A DNA stretch of 19,229 nt from JBBIPA01 sp037443085 (GTDB lineage: Bacteria > Chloroflexota > Dehalococcoidia > GIF9 > UBA5629). Under the pieces are notes generated by a model. That model was given only the letters and a program-made list of their open reading frames with translations, was not told the origin of the DNA and did no database searches. Location: positions 1-19,229 of the forward strand of contig JBBIPA010000038.1 of NCBI GenBank assembly GCA_037443085.1, read 5' to 3'. Shown piece by piece: positions 7,864 through 15,788 of this stretch. A program made the position numbers and the translations under genes. The stretch's first letter is position 1. The number at the start of each line of letters is the position of its first letter.

Positions 7864-7892
7864 TTGACAGCACTTGCCGCGTGTTTTATAGT
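7864..7892 (+). promoter_or_regulatory. Strong sigma-70-type promoter for the radical SAM gene at 7977
   Basis: TTGACA (7864-7869, perfect -35), a 17-base spacer and TATAGT (7887-7892, five of six) form a near-consensus promoter. The leader to ATG 7977 would be about 78 bases. Apart from the NDH-2 remnant I see nothing else in the 7452-7976 gap. Confidence 0.75.
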
Positions 7893-7976
7893 GTTTTTGA
7901 AATAACAAGATTGTGCCAAATAGCAGCGACCATTCCAGGGTCACCGGGGAGCTAGATAATGTGAGAGGGTGTTCCA

Positions 7977-9035
7977 ATGGCAATAACACGCCGAGATTTT
8001 ATTAAATCTATTTGCTTAGCCTTCGGAGCGGTGCTGCTTAAAGCATGCACACGGACTGATAAACTACCGTCTGGTTTAGAGTCGTGGCAGCCTGCCTATA
8101 AAAAACTGGAGGCCGAGGGCAAACTTGCCGAGAGGGTCGAGCAGGCATACAGGATATTGGAAAAATGCGAGCTATGCCCCAACCGTTGCGGTGTGAATCG
8201 CCGTAAGGGGCAGCGAAGCATTTGCCGTGCCCCGGAGAAGGCGATGGTTTACAGCCATCAGCCGCATTTTGGCGAAGAATTGCCACTCGTAGGACAGGGC
8301 GGTTCAGGCACTATCTTTTTCTCCAACTGTAGTCTTCGCTGTGTGTTTTGCCAGAACTGGCCCATTGCTCATGAGGGAAGGGGACACGAGGTCAGCGACG
8401 AAGACCTAGCGGACATGATGCTTGACCTTCAGCGGATGGGATGCCACAACATCAATCTAGTAACACCCACCCATGTCATGCCAAATATTGTCAGCGCCAC
8501 ACGCATCGCCCTGAAGAAAGGCTTGCACCTGCCACTATGCTATAACACCAGTGGCTATGAGCTTGTCAAGAACATAAGGCTCCTGGATGGCATCGTCGAT
8601 ATCTATCTGCCGGACCTTAAATTTATGGACGGTAATGAGGCGGCACACTACAACTTTGTTAAGGCTTCTGACTATCCAGAGATGGCACAGAAGTCCATCA
8701 TTGAAATGCATCGCCAAGTTGGTGACCTCGTCACCGACGAGCGTGGTATTGCGTTACGCGGGCTGATGGTGCGCCATCTGGTCATGCCCAATCGGGTAGC
8801 TGGCACCCGGGAATTTGTCGAATGGGTGGCCAAGAACCTGTCGACGGGTACGTACGTTAACATCATGTCTCAATATCGGGTCGAACACAGAGCCTTTGAA
8901 TACGAGCGTATTGCCCGTGCCATTACTCCAGCAGAATTTATGGAGGCAATAGAATGGGCTATAAAAGCCGGCTTGACCAACCTTGACGAAAGGTCTTTGG
9001 CACATTTCGAAATATACCGCCGCCGGATTCGCTAA
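7977..9035 (+). CDS. Radical SAM protein (PflX/AmrS-like) with twin-arginine, lipobox-like N-terminus
   Basis: A 352-residue radical SAM protein. The SAM-cluster motif is C118-x3-C122-x2-C125 (NCSLRCVFCQNW). Before it is a second four-Cys set C64-x2-C67-x3-C71...C83 (CELCPNRCGVN), typical of the pyruvate-formate-lyase-activase-like PflX/AmmeMemoRadiSam group. The N-terminus reads MAITRRDFIKSICLAFGAVL and then LKAC, a twin-arginine motif, a short hydrophobic run and a lipobox-like Cys at 24; this suggests Tat targeting or membrane anchoring, unusual for a SAM-using enzyme. ATG 7977 follows a GAGGG ribosome site. It converges on the second radical SAM gene with one base between stops. It has no C-terminal Cys pair, unlike its neighbour. 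The reaction is unknown. Confidence 0.85.
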   Translation: MAITRRDFIKSICLAFGAVLLKACTRTDKLPSGLESWQPAYKKLEAEGKLAERVEQAYRILEKCELCPNRCGVNRRKGQRSICRAPEKAMVYSHQPHFGEELPLVGQGGSGTIFFSNCSLRCVFCQNWPIAHEGRGHEVSDEDLADMMLDLQRMGCHNINLVTPTHVMPNIVSATRIALKKGLHLPLCYNTSGYELVKNIRLLDGIVDIYLPDLKFMDGNEAAHYNFVKASDYPEMAQKSIIEMHRQVGDLVTDERGIALRGLMVRHLVMPNRVAGTREFVEWVAKNLSTGTYVNIMSQYRVEHRAFEYERIARAITPAEFMEAIEWAIKAGLTNLDERSLAHFEIYRRRIR

Positions 9036-9036
9036 A

Positions 9037-10212
9037 TCACGCCCACCTGCCTGGTATCTCAGTGCCGCAATGCATGCATTTGCCATTTTTCAGGTGTATC
9101 GCGTCAATCACAAATCCCACTCGTTTAATGACAATCCTCCCGCAGACGGGGCAAAAGGTATTCTCGCCTTCGTGGCCGGTTACTCTGGCGATATAGACAA
9201 ATTTGAGGCCAGCCTCCAAAGCTGTACGCCGTGCCCTATCAAGCGTGGAAACAGGGGTCGGTGGCAGGTTGGAAAGCTTGTACAGCGGATAAAAACGGGC
9301 AAAGTGGAACGGCACACCGGCTCCAAGTTCGTCTTCTATCCAGTGACACATCTCGCTTATTTCTCCCATGTCGTCATTCAGCGTTGGGATGACTATGTTG
9401 GTAATTTCGATGTGGATGCCAGCATCTCTGAGCAGTTTCAGGGTTTTGAGCACTGGTTCCAGCTCCCCACCGACAACCTCCCGGTAAAACGCTGGATCGA
9501 AGCTCTTCAGGTCGATATTGGCGGCATCCAGCTTGCCGATGAGATCTTCCATCGGCTCTGGCTGGATATAGCCAGCCGTGTGCATTAAGTTCAGCAGCCC
9601 TGCTCCTTTAGCCAAGGCAGCCACCTCCGACAAATATTCATAGAAGACCACCGGCTCGCCAAAGGCGTAGCTTATCGCACGCACATTTGCCGCCCGGGCG
9701 TGGGCTACCAGTTTTTCCGGTGGCATATCATAAGCGTGTACTTCCTCTGGGGCCACCTGCGTCAGATCCCAGACCTCGCAGAATTTGCATGAGAGGTTGC
9801 ATCCGGCGGTGGCAACCGACAGAGCGCGGCTACCGGGCATTACGTGAAAGAAAGGGTTGCGTTCGACGGGGTCTTCCTGTAACAGAGCAGCGTTGCTATA
9901 TGCCAGTGTGTATCCCACCCCGTCCCGGTTTATGCGTACCTGGCAGCTAGCCCTTTCTCCTTTTGCCAGTTCGCACCGCTTGGGGCATAGCTCGCACCGC
10001 ACCCTGGCATTGTCGAGTTTACTGAACCAAGGGGAAGGTATGGGTCTGACAAAGCCTTTTTGCGCCGTTTCCGCTGGCGGCATTTTGGGCATTCTTCGTT
10101 CCCGGGTGCAGCCAAAGACACTGGCAAGGCACAGGGCACCGCCTCCACTAAGACCGGCTTGCAGGAATTCCCGCCTGTTCAATCCTCTATCGGAGCTGTT
10201 CTTCTCAGGCAT
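9037..10212 (-). CDS. amrS: AmmeMemoRadiSam-type radical SAM enzyme with Tat-like signal
   Basis: A 391-residue radical SAM protein. The N-terminus carries NRREFLQAGLSGGG with a hydrophobic stretch and FGC (Cys35), a Tat motif with a possible lipoprotein site. Next come a four-Cys set C73-x2-C76-x3-C80...C90 (CELCPKRCELAKGERASC) and the radical SAM motif C138-x3-C142-x2-C145 (GCNLSCKFCEVWD). The C-terminus adds two Cys pairs (FCPVCG and KCMHCG), as in many AmrS proteins, probably binding zinc or iron. The start ATG 10212 overlaps the end of the upstream membrane gene by 8 bases, so the two are co-translated. AMMECR1 and Memo partners that give the family its name are not in the window. Symbol is by family only. 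Confidence 0.87.
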   Translation of the reverse strand: MPEKNSSDRGLNRREFLQAGLSGGGALCLASVFGCTRERRMPKMPPAETAQKGFVRPIPSPWFSKLDNARVRCELCPKRCELAKGERASCQVRINRDGVGYTLAYSNAALLQEDPVERNPFFHVMPGSRALSVATAGCNLSCKFCEVWDLTQVAPEEVHAYDMPPEKLVAHARAANVRAISYAFGEPVVFYEYLSEVAALAKGAGLLNLMHTAGYIQPEPMEDLIGKLDAANIDLKSFDPAFYREVVGGELEPVLKTLKLLRDAGIHIEITNIVIPTLNDDMGEISEMCHWIEDELGAGVPFHFARFYPLYKLSNLPPTPVSTLDRARRTALEAGLKFVYIARVTGHEGENTFCPVCGRIVIKRVGFVIDAIHLKNGKCMHCGTEIPGRWA

Positions 10213-12643
10213 AACGCCTCCGGCATATCAAGAGTACGACAAAAGCCGCGCCGTTGGCAATACCAGCCAGGAGGCAGCAGGCAGTAATACCGAATATGGG
10301 TGCCACCACTGCACTGGCGAGGGCCGCGCCGATACACGCCCCAAACAGTTCCAGACCGTAAACGGTGCCGGCAGATTTTTCCGCCCGCCGGCTCAGAGCC
10401 ATACAGCAGGCTGCTGAAAGCGGGAAATCGATACCATTTATCAGTCCTGCCACAAAAGTAAGCGTCGAAAACAGCAGGAAAACAATGGTTGAAGATGGCA
10501 CTGCAGCCGCCCCAGGAAGCACAACAGCGATCAGTCCGGCTAGTATGGCAATCAGCAGTTGGACACCGGCCAGGGTGCGCAGGTTTGCTTTGTCGGCAAC
10601 GTACCGGTGTGTGAAAAAGGTGCCCAGTGCCAGCCCACCCATGAACATAGACACAATCAACCCCACCATTTCGTACACGAAACCATAGATGCTTTGAAAG
10701 GAAAAAAGCAGGGCGATTTGCAGTGCCATCGTAGAGAGCCCGGTAGTAAACACAGCGAAAAGAACGGCAAAATTGGTGTCAGGCCTTTTCCCCGTGTGGC
10801 GTGCTGCCATCCGCAACCCCAGCACTGCCAGCAGGGGAAGGCAAACCAGCGGTAATATCCACCAGGACTCGACGTGCAGTAACCTTTTGAATGTTTCCCG
10901 GGGACGTGTGCGCGTCAGGTCATCCCAGAACATCACGGTGTAATAGTATCCAATGGGCTTGAGATCTGAATTGATGAAATATCGCTGTTCAACTGACGGC
11001 AATTGTTTTTCCGCGCGCTCTTGTTCGGCTATGGTGCCCGGGAAGAGTGGTACTGGTCCGGGGCCTTCTAGGTGTGCGCTAGGGCTGCGCCCGTGATTGC
11101 GCACTATCCAGTTTACCCGCTGAAGCTGCGCTGGCTGTAGCAACGTGTGGTAATGCTGGTGCGAGAAACCTTCAGTCTCGACATTCCGCTCACGGTATCG
11201 CTGTTGAAGAATGAATACATCTAGTGAGACCTGGCTGGGAGCATTGGTAGCAAAATAAAACATGAATCGTTCGCCTGCCGGGAGCACGCGTAAGAAAATG
11301 CTGTCTAGAGTGTGGTAGATGGTGGCATTGCGGTTGGCAATCGCGGTACCCCGGAGATCCGCCGTAGACGTTGCACCAATGACGAATACCCCATCTGGAT
11401 TGAGCAGGGCTTCAGCTTCACGGAAGAACTCCTTGGTGTAGAATCTGTTCAGGACGGCGGTGGCGGGATCGGGAACGTCGACGATTATCATGTCGTATTT
11501 CTTGCCGGCGGCTTTCACGAAAAGCCTGCCGTCCGTATGTATTAGATGCACCCGTGGGTCGTTCAGCGCTTCGAGTGTTTTTGGCAAGACATACGGCCGT
11601 GCCGCTTCGGTTAACGCCTCGTCCAGCTCAATATAGTCAATCCTCTCCACCGGATGTTTGGCAATCTCACTGAGCGTGCCGCGTAGACCACCTCCAATCA
11701 GCAGTATGCGTTTGGGCTTCTCATGCTGCACCATCACGAGATGGGCAAACGTCGCTGCCTCCTGTTCTTCCAGTCCGGGGGTTGCTGTCTCACGGCTGGC
11801 AGTGGTAAAAATGAGGTGTCCGCTCTGAAAAAAGCCGTACTGGTCTTCACGCTGCACCACAGAAATGGTCCCATACTTTGACTGGTGTATCTCAACGAGC
11901 TGGTGTTGCAGCGCAAGATATCGCCACTGGAGCCAGTATGCCCAGCCATCGACATGTTTGAGAAGGGGAAAGGCGATGGCGGCAAACACCAGCAACCCTA
12001 AAAGCACCGGGCGGAATCGCACCGACAAATGCGTGGCACCCATTTTCAGTTTCCGTGTCATTAATAGAATGGCAGCGAGCATCAGCATGCCGGCAAATAC
12101 CGCTGATTGGAATGAATTCAGATAATGCACGATAAAAAACGTAAACAGGATGCCACCAAGCATGTGACCAGTGGCTTCACCCATGTAGGTTTTCCCGGCG
12201 CCGGAGCTATCCTCTGCCCGGTCGCTCTCGCGCCATATTCTTGACAGTAAGACAAATTGCGCGCCTAGCAGCAGGCAGGATGGTGCCATCAGCAGGAAGC
12301 AAGAAATAATCATATCAGGCAAGGCGAGATACACGCCAGGTAGAACATTAAAAAAGCCGCGCAATCCCCGAATAAGTAAGATGGTTGTCGGCAGTGTCAA
12401 CAATACGCCGGCAGCGCTGAGCATGAGAAGAAACAGAGGGCGGTTGACATAGTCAACCAGAACAGCGCCCAGACGACTACCCACTCCCACCCAGGCCAGC
12501 CAGGCGGCCAGAATAAGCCCGATGGAGAGTTCATTGCCGTGAAAAACCATCAGGAGTTCCCTCAAGAGCACGACCTGACCGACCTGGGAAACAATGCCCA
12601 GCATCAGCACCGCCAGCAGGTGAGACGGTATTCTCCGTATCAT
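10205..12643 (-). CDS. Membrane-embedded spermidine-synthase-like protein (fused, 812 aa)
   Basis: Three parts are visible. Residues 1-230 hold about six to seven hydrophobic helices. Residues 255-520 are a SAM-type Rossmann domain like spermidine synthase: KRILLIGGGLRGTL (glycine loop 317-322), DYIELDE (336-342), HTDGRLF (D371) and IIVDVPDP (386-393), followed by FYTKEFF. Residues 590-812 hold a second set of helices. The loop is GGGLRG where true polyamine synthases have GGGDGG, so the usual loop Asp is missing and aminopropyl transfer is uncertain. The helices after 628 repeat features of the N-terminal set (Gln, LL, then a GLI...GLALG segment), hinting at internal duplication. It has ATG 12643 with an AAAGGAG ribosome site, is first in the operon, and overlaps the AmrS-like gene. 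Confidence 0.85.
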   Translation of the reverse strand: MIRRIPSHLLAVLMLGIVSQVGQVVLLRELLMVFHGNELSIGLILAAWLAWVGVGSRLGAVLVDYVNRPLFLLMLSAAGVLLTLPTTILLIRGLRGFFNVLPGVYLALPDMIISCFLLMAPSCLLLGAQFVLLSRIWRESDRAEDSSGAGKTYMGEATGHMLGGILFTFFIVHYLNSFQSAVFAGMLMLAAILLMTRKLKMGATHLSVRFRPVLLGLLVFAAIAFPLLKHVDGWAYWLQWRYLALQHQLVEIHQSKYGTISVVQREDQYGFFQSGHLIFTTASRETATPGLEEQEAATFAHLVMVQHEKPKRILLIGGGLRGTLSEIAKHPVERIDYIELDEALTEAARPYVLPKTLEALNDPRVHLIHTDGRLFVKAAGKKYDMIIVDVPDPATAVLNRFYTKEFFREAEALLNPDGVFVIGATSTADLRGTAIANRNATIYHTLDSIFLRVLPAGERFMFYFATNAPSQVSLDVFILQQRYRERNVETEGFSHQHYHTLLQPAQLQRVNWIVRNHGRSPSAHLEGPGPVPLFPGTIAEQERAEKQLPSVEQRYFINSDLKPIGYYYTVMFWDDLTRTRPRETFKRLLHVESWWILPLVCLPLLAVLGLRMAARHTGKRPDTNFAVLFAVFTTGLSTMALQIALLFSFQSIYGFVYEMVGLIVSMFMGGLALGTFFTHRYVADKANLRTLAGVQLLIAILAGLIAVVLPGAAAVPSSTIVFLLFSTLTFVAGLINGIDFPLSAACCMALSRRAEKSAGTVYGLELFGACIGAALASAVVAPIFGITACCLLAGIANGAAFVVLLICRRRYA

Positions 12644-12972
12644 TGCTGCTCCTTTACTAAAGAATCAATGATAAATGGAAAACCGTTCTGTGAATTATAC
12701 CGCCGACAATACCTAATATGCGAATCAGTCAATCCAAGGCGCCCGAATTTATTCTATTTTCATTTGGATGTGGCATCCTTAGAAAATGCTAAGTTTACAG
12801 TAGCGTGGCACCAATATTTCCATGGAATATACTTACATAACTATCACTAGATTTTTGACTTAAACGTAACATTTGGGCGTATTGCTTTGACTAGCATATC
12901 TGACAAAATATGATTATGATAGATATAAAAGACATATTACTCAATCTAATGTCAGAGTAGGAGAGAAAAATA
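12644..12972. other. Divergent intergenic region, AT-rich
   Basis: Upstream of the minus-strand operon a TATAAT lies on the minus strand at 12694-12699 (leader about 50 bases), but without a recognisable -35 at the right distance. The rest is AT-rich with no convincing coding frame. A plus-strand promoter-like pair at 12887-12914 is listed separately. Confidence 0.4.
12887..12914 (+). promoter_or_regulatory. Candidate promoter, apparently orphaned
   Basis: TTGACT (12887-12892), 16 bases, TATGAT (12909-12914). It points to an AGGAG (12959-12963) and a GTG at 12973 that open only a broken frame (see the next entry), so it may be the surviving promoter of a dead gene. Confidence 0.45.
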
Positions 12973-13071
12973 GTGAAAATATGCTGCGTGTTTTAGCGGT
13001 TGTTTGTTCTATTCCATCAAGGGAAAAGCTACACTAAACTCGTCTCAGAACCGGTCATTGACTTTCGATAG
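12973..13071 (+). pseudogene. N-terminal stub of an NADPH-dependent FMN reductase-like gene
   Basis: GTG 12973 sits nine bases after AGGAG, but its frame stops after seven codons. The three plus frames read in order give MKI, then VLAVVCSIPSR (from ATG 12981), then GKSYTKLVSEPVIDF ending at TAG 13069-13071. Joined, they resemble the start of iron-sulfur flavoprotein/FMN-reductase proteins (MKILxIxGSPRKGGNTxKLVxE). Two frameshifts and no downstream body make it a relic. The match is short, so this is tentative. Confidence 0.3.
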
Positions 13072-13085
13072 GTGAATGCTATAAT
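13058..13085 (+). promoter_or_regulatory. Sigma-70-type promoter for the UbiD-family gene at 13185
   Basis: TTGACT (13058-13063), a 16-base spacer and perfect TATAAT (13080-13085). The leader to ATG 13185 would be about 92 bases, with a GGGGGA ribosome site just before the start. The -35 overlaps the end of the decayed frame before it. Confidence 0.7.
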
Positions 13086-13184
13086 TGCCCGTGGTTGCTG
13101 GCAGCAGATGCGCTTTAGTCGGCAGTTCCAATTAAAAATCACTCTTTAATAGTTCTGTAATAACACTCTAGGGGGACAGGCACG

Positions 13185-14636
13185 ATGACAAAAGATATCT
13201 ACGACCTCCGCTCTTTTATCAAAAGGCTGGACGATGAAGGGGAGCTAGCCAGAGTCAAGGTGGAGGTGGACTGGAAGTATGAGCTGGGGGCAATTGCCCG
13301 CCAGGTCTTTGGTCCGCCGCCGGGACCAGCGCTGCTATTTGAAAAGGTAAAAGACTATTCTACCCCTGTTTTCGTTGGTGGCGTCCACACCATTCGCCGC
13401 ATAGCTATTGCCCTGGGACTTGACCCGGCTACCGAAGAGGCAGCGGTGCTCAAGGAATATATCCGCAGGCTCGAGCATCCCCTGGAGCCGGTGCTGGCAA
13501 AGGACGGGCCATGCAAGGAAAATAAATATTTCGGCAAAGAGGTCAACGTCCTCAAATTTCCGGTTCCCTGGTGGAATGAGCAGGACGGCGGACGGTACAT
13601 CGGCACCTGGCATCAGGTGGTCACCAAAGACCCGGACACCGGCTGGACCAATGTGGGCACGTATCGGATGATGGTGCATGAGACCAATCTCTGCGGCATA
13701 CAGTTCTCTCCCTTCCAGCACATCGGGCAGATGTTTGCCAAATACCAGAGGATGAAACGCCCCATGCCGGTAGCTGTGTCCATTGGGAATGATCCCGTAG
13801 CTATGTTTGTTTCCGCCTCGCCATTTCCCGAAGGCGTCAATGAATGGACCATGGCTGGCGCCTTAAGAGGCAAACCCATAGAGCTGGTGAAGGGGGAGAC
13901 AGTAGACCTGGAAATTCCCTCGCACTCGGAAATTGTATTGGAGGGAGAAATTCCACCTGACGAAACCAGGATGGAGGGGCCTTTTGGCGAGCATACCGGA
14001 TTCTATGGCGCTGGCATCAGGCCGCTGCCCGTTGTCAGGATTAACTGCATTACTCATCGGGATAATCCCATATTCCGCGGCAGCGCCCTGGGCAAGCCGA
14101 TCACCGAGCAGAACCGCGTTTCCTGGCTGGCAGTGGTCACCCAGGTGTGGCAGGTATTCAAGGCATCGGGATTTCCCGGCGCCACCGCGGTGAACAGCCA
14201 TGCCGGCGGCGACCCCGAGTACTCCGCCGTGGTAGCCATCAAGAAAAGCTATGCCAGCCAGGGGCTGGATGCCGGCAGACTGGTGCTCAGCAGCAAGGTG
14301 GGCAAAATTATGAAGCACGTCATCGTGGTCGATGACGATATCAATATATTCGACCTGAACGATGTGCTCTGGGCGATTAATACCCGGGTGCAGGCGGGCA
14401 GGGATATTTACATTACTCATAATGAGAGCGGCTCACGGCTGGACCCATCACAGCCATTTGCCTCTATCGGCTTCACCGACAAAATGATTATCGATGCCAC
14501 CTGGGGGATGACTCCTGATTATCCGTCTCGCGAAGAATGGGGCGGCGCTACTCATCCACCTCTTATCCAGCCCAGCGAAAAGCTGCAAAAGTTCATCGAG
14601 AAACGCTGGCCAGAATACGGCGTTAACTGGCCTTAA
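13185..14636 (+). CDS. UbiD-family prenylated-FMN (de)carboxylase, paralogue 1
   Basis: A 483-residue UbiD-like enzyme, full length for the family. The active-site set known from Fdc1 (Arg, Glu, Glu) is seen as R161 in GTYRMMVH and E264/E269 in EGPFGEHTGFY. Other family landmarks are GGRYIGTWHQVV and the Mg/prFMN region around DPDTGWTNVGTYR. Such enzymes reversibly decarboxylate aromatic or alpha,beta-unsaturated acids using prenylated FMN from UbiX, which is not in the window. A strong promoter lies upstream, and a nitroreductase-family gene follows 57 bases later on the same strand. It is only distantly similar to the minus-strand UbiD at 16952, so substrates probably differ. Cytoplasmic; substrate not predictable. 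Confidence 0.9.
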   Translation: MTKDIYDLRSFIKRLDDEGELARVKVEVDWKYELGAIARQVFGPPPGPALLFEKVKDYSTPVFVGGVHTIRRIAIALGLDPATEEAAVLKEYIRRLEHPLEPVLAKDGPCKENKYFGKEVNVLKFPVPWWNEQDGGRYIGTWHQVVTKDPDTGWTNVGTYRMMVHETNLCGIQFSPFQHIGQMFAKYQRMKRPMPVAVSIGNDPVAMFVSASPFPEGVNEWTMAGALRGKPIELVKGETVDLEIPSHSEIVLEGEIPPDETRMEGPFGEHTGFYGAGIRPLPVVRINCITHRDNPIFRGSALGKPITEQNRVSWLAVVTQVWQVFKASGFPGATAVNSHAGGDPEYSAVVAIKKSYASQGLDAGRLVLSSKVGKIMKHVIVVDDDINIFDLNDVLWAINTRVQAGRDIYITHNESGSRLDPSQPFASIGFTDKMIIDATWGMTPDYPSREEWGGATHPPLIQPSEKLQKFIEKRWPEYGVNWP

Positions 14637-14693
14637 CGTTGCCATCAAGAGACAGCCACGAAAATACTGTTATTTAATAAAGGAGTGTTCTAT

Positions 14694-15254
14694 ATGAACG
14701 AAACATTAAAGGTCATCAACAACCACAGGAGCATCAGAAAGTATCAGGTAAAGCAGCTACCTGATACTGACCTGCAAACAATACTGGAAGCTGCTGTGCT
14801 GGCACCCAGCGCCAGGAATCAGCAGAAGTGGCACTTCACCGTGATACAGAACAAGGATATGCTTGACAGGATGGTAGCAACTATAAAAGAGAACATCATG
14901 AAATCAGATAATGAGTTCTTAAAGGAGAGAGCCAGCGACCCTGGTTATCATACTTTCTATCATGCTCCTACTGTTATCTTAATTTCAGGAGCGGAAGAGT
15001 CCATCTACATTGAAATCGATTGTGGGGCAGCAGCCGAAAATATAGCCCTGGCAGCAGCTTCACTGAACATAGGCTCATGCCTGCTGACATCCCCCAACTT
15101 TTTATTCACGTCAGCAAAGGGCAAAGAATTTAAAAGGGCATTAGATATCCCCGAGGGGTATAATCACATTTGCTCAGTGGCGCTGGGCTACATAGATGGT
15201 GACAACCCAACCCCACCACCGAAAAATAAGGATGTGGTTAATTATATAAAATAG
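14694..15254 (+). CDS. Nitroreductase-family FMN oxidoreductase
   Basis: A 186-residue nitroreductase-fold protein. The N-terminal HRSIRKYQVKQLPD is the FMN-phosphate motif, APSARNQQKWHF the second flavin-contacting segment, DCGAAAENIALAAASLNIGS the dimer helix with its Gly turn, and IPEGYNHICSVALGY the late strand. It likely reduces a small electrophile or quinone-like compound with NAD(P)H or another donor. ATG 14694 is chosen because AAGGAG (14680-14685) is spaced eight bases before it; a GTG at 14685 lies inside that ribosome site. It follows the UbiD-family gene and is probably co-transcribed with it. It ends 24 bases before the converging Gly-X3 gene. Substrate unknown. Confidence 0.88.
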   Translation: MNETLKVINNHRSIRKYQVKQLPDTDLQTILEAAVLAPSARNQQKWHFTVIQNKDMLDRMVATIKENIMKSDNEFLKERASDPGYHTFYHAPTVILISGAEESIYIEIDCGAAAENIALAAASLNIGSCLLTSPNFLFTSAKGKEFKRALDIPEGYNHICSVALGYIDGDNPTPPPKNKDVVNYIK

Positions 15255-15278
15255 AACGGAACAGGCAGTAACCACAAC

Positions 15279-15629
15279 TTAATCTGGGGGCACTCTGCCG
15301 GCAGGGTAGACGAAGCCCGCCTGCCGGCCAGCTTTCCAGGCATCGTCATAACCTTTGGCATAGCCGGACTCATGAACCATATCATAGTTTTTACTATAGG
15401 CTTCTTTGGATCCTCTGGCATAGCCCTCGTCTGACCCCTTACTGTATCCCGCGCTAAAACCAGCGTCATATCCTTTGCCGGTCCCTGCCAGATAACCCTG
15501 GTCATATCCGCTTTCGGCACCAAGCTTGTATGCTGAATTGAATCCTGCTCCTTTTCCCCAGTAAAAGCCGGCGATTAGCCCGGCGATCAAGGCAAAAATT
15601 ACAACTATTACATACATGTAATTTTTCAT
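15279..15629 (-). CDS. Single-helix membrane protein built of Gly-X3 tetrads
   Basis: A 116-residue protein of unknown function. Residues 5-24 form one membrane helix. From G17 to G105, every fourth residue is Gly in 18 of 23 positions (the others are Ala33, Asn81, Val85, Ala77, Ala97), with no slip in register. The residue after Gly is often Tyr or Phe, and the tetrad is typically G-Y-x-K/A/Q. This is the pattern called deca-GX3 in the eukaryotic Yae1/Lto1 proteins, but far longer, and it begins inside the membrane segment. The start is taken as ATG 15629 with GGGGGTGG before it; the frame extends to a TTG at 15641. The C-terminus FVYPAGRVPPD breaks the pattern. A membrane-anchored, helix-packing structural or scaffolding protein is an inference only. 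Confidence 0.75.
   Translation of the reverse strand: MKNYMYVIVVIFALIAGLIAGFYWGKGAGFNSAYKLGAESGYDQGYLAGTGKGYDAGFSAGYSKGSDEGYARGSKEAYSKNYDMVHESGYAKGYDDAWKAGRQAGFVYPAGRVPPD
15297..15328. repeat. Perfect 9-bp GC-rich inverted repeat at the end of the Gly-X3 gene
   Basis: GCCGGCAGG (15297-15305) and CCTGCCGGC (15320-15328) form a strong hairpin with a 14-base loop. It covers the last codons of the Gly-X3 gene, in the zone where it converges with the nitroreductase gene. Neither side has a T-run, so it is not a classical intrinsic terminator, though it could block read-through or protect a 3' end. Confidence 0.6.
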
Positions 15630-15788
15630 AGCCACCCCCAATGATTGTTGCTATATAACCATTGTAACATTTCCCATGAAGGTGTTCAGGACAAATTGAA
15701 CTTAGAAATTGTTGATTTTTCCCTGCTATCGTTCTGGCAGTATAATGTAACGATATCACAGCACGGACGGCGAAAGAGAGTGAATTAC

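Noticed and set aside
9857..10417. A 186-codon plus-strand frame across the AmrS-like and spermidine-synthase-like genes
   Set aside because: It is antisense to two overlapping, clearly conserved genes and has a low-complexity, Arg/Ser/Pro-rich translation.
13863..14420. A 185-codon open frame on the minus strand inside the UbiD-family gene
   Set aside because: It lies fully antisense to a well-supported gene and its translation has no recognisable motifs; long antisense frames are expected here.
15297..15328. Intrinsic terminator between the nitroreductase and Gly-X3 genes
   Set aside because: The hairpin is strong, but no T-run follows on either strand, so it is listed only as an inverted repeat.
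15645..15788. A 48-codon N-terminal extension of the DUF362 protein
   Set aside because: The extension has no family similarity and contains the likely -10 element; the conserved sequence starts at ATG 15789 with its own ribosome site.
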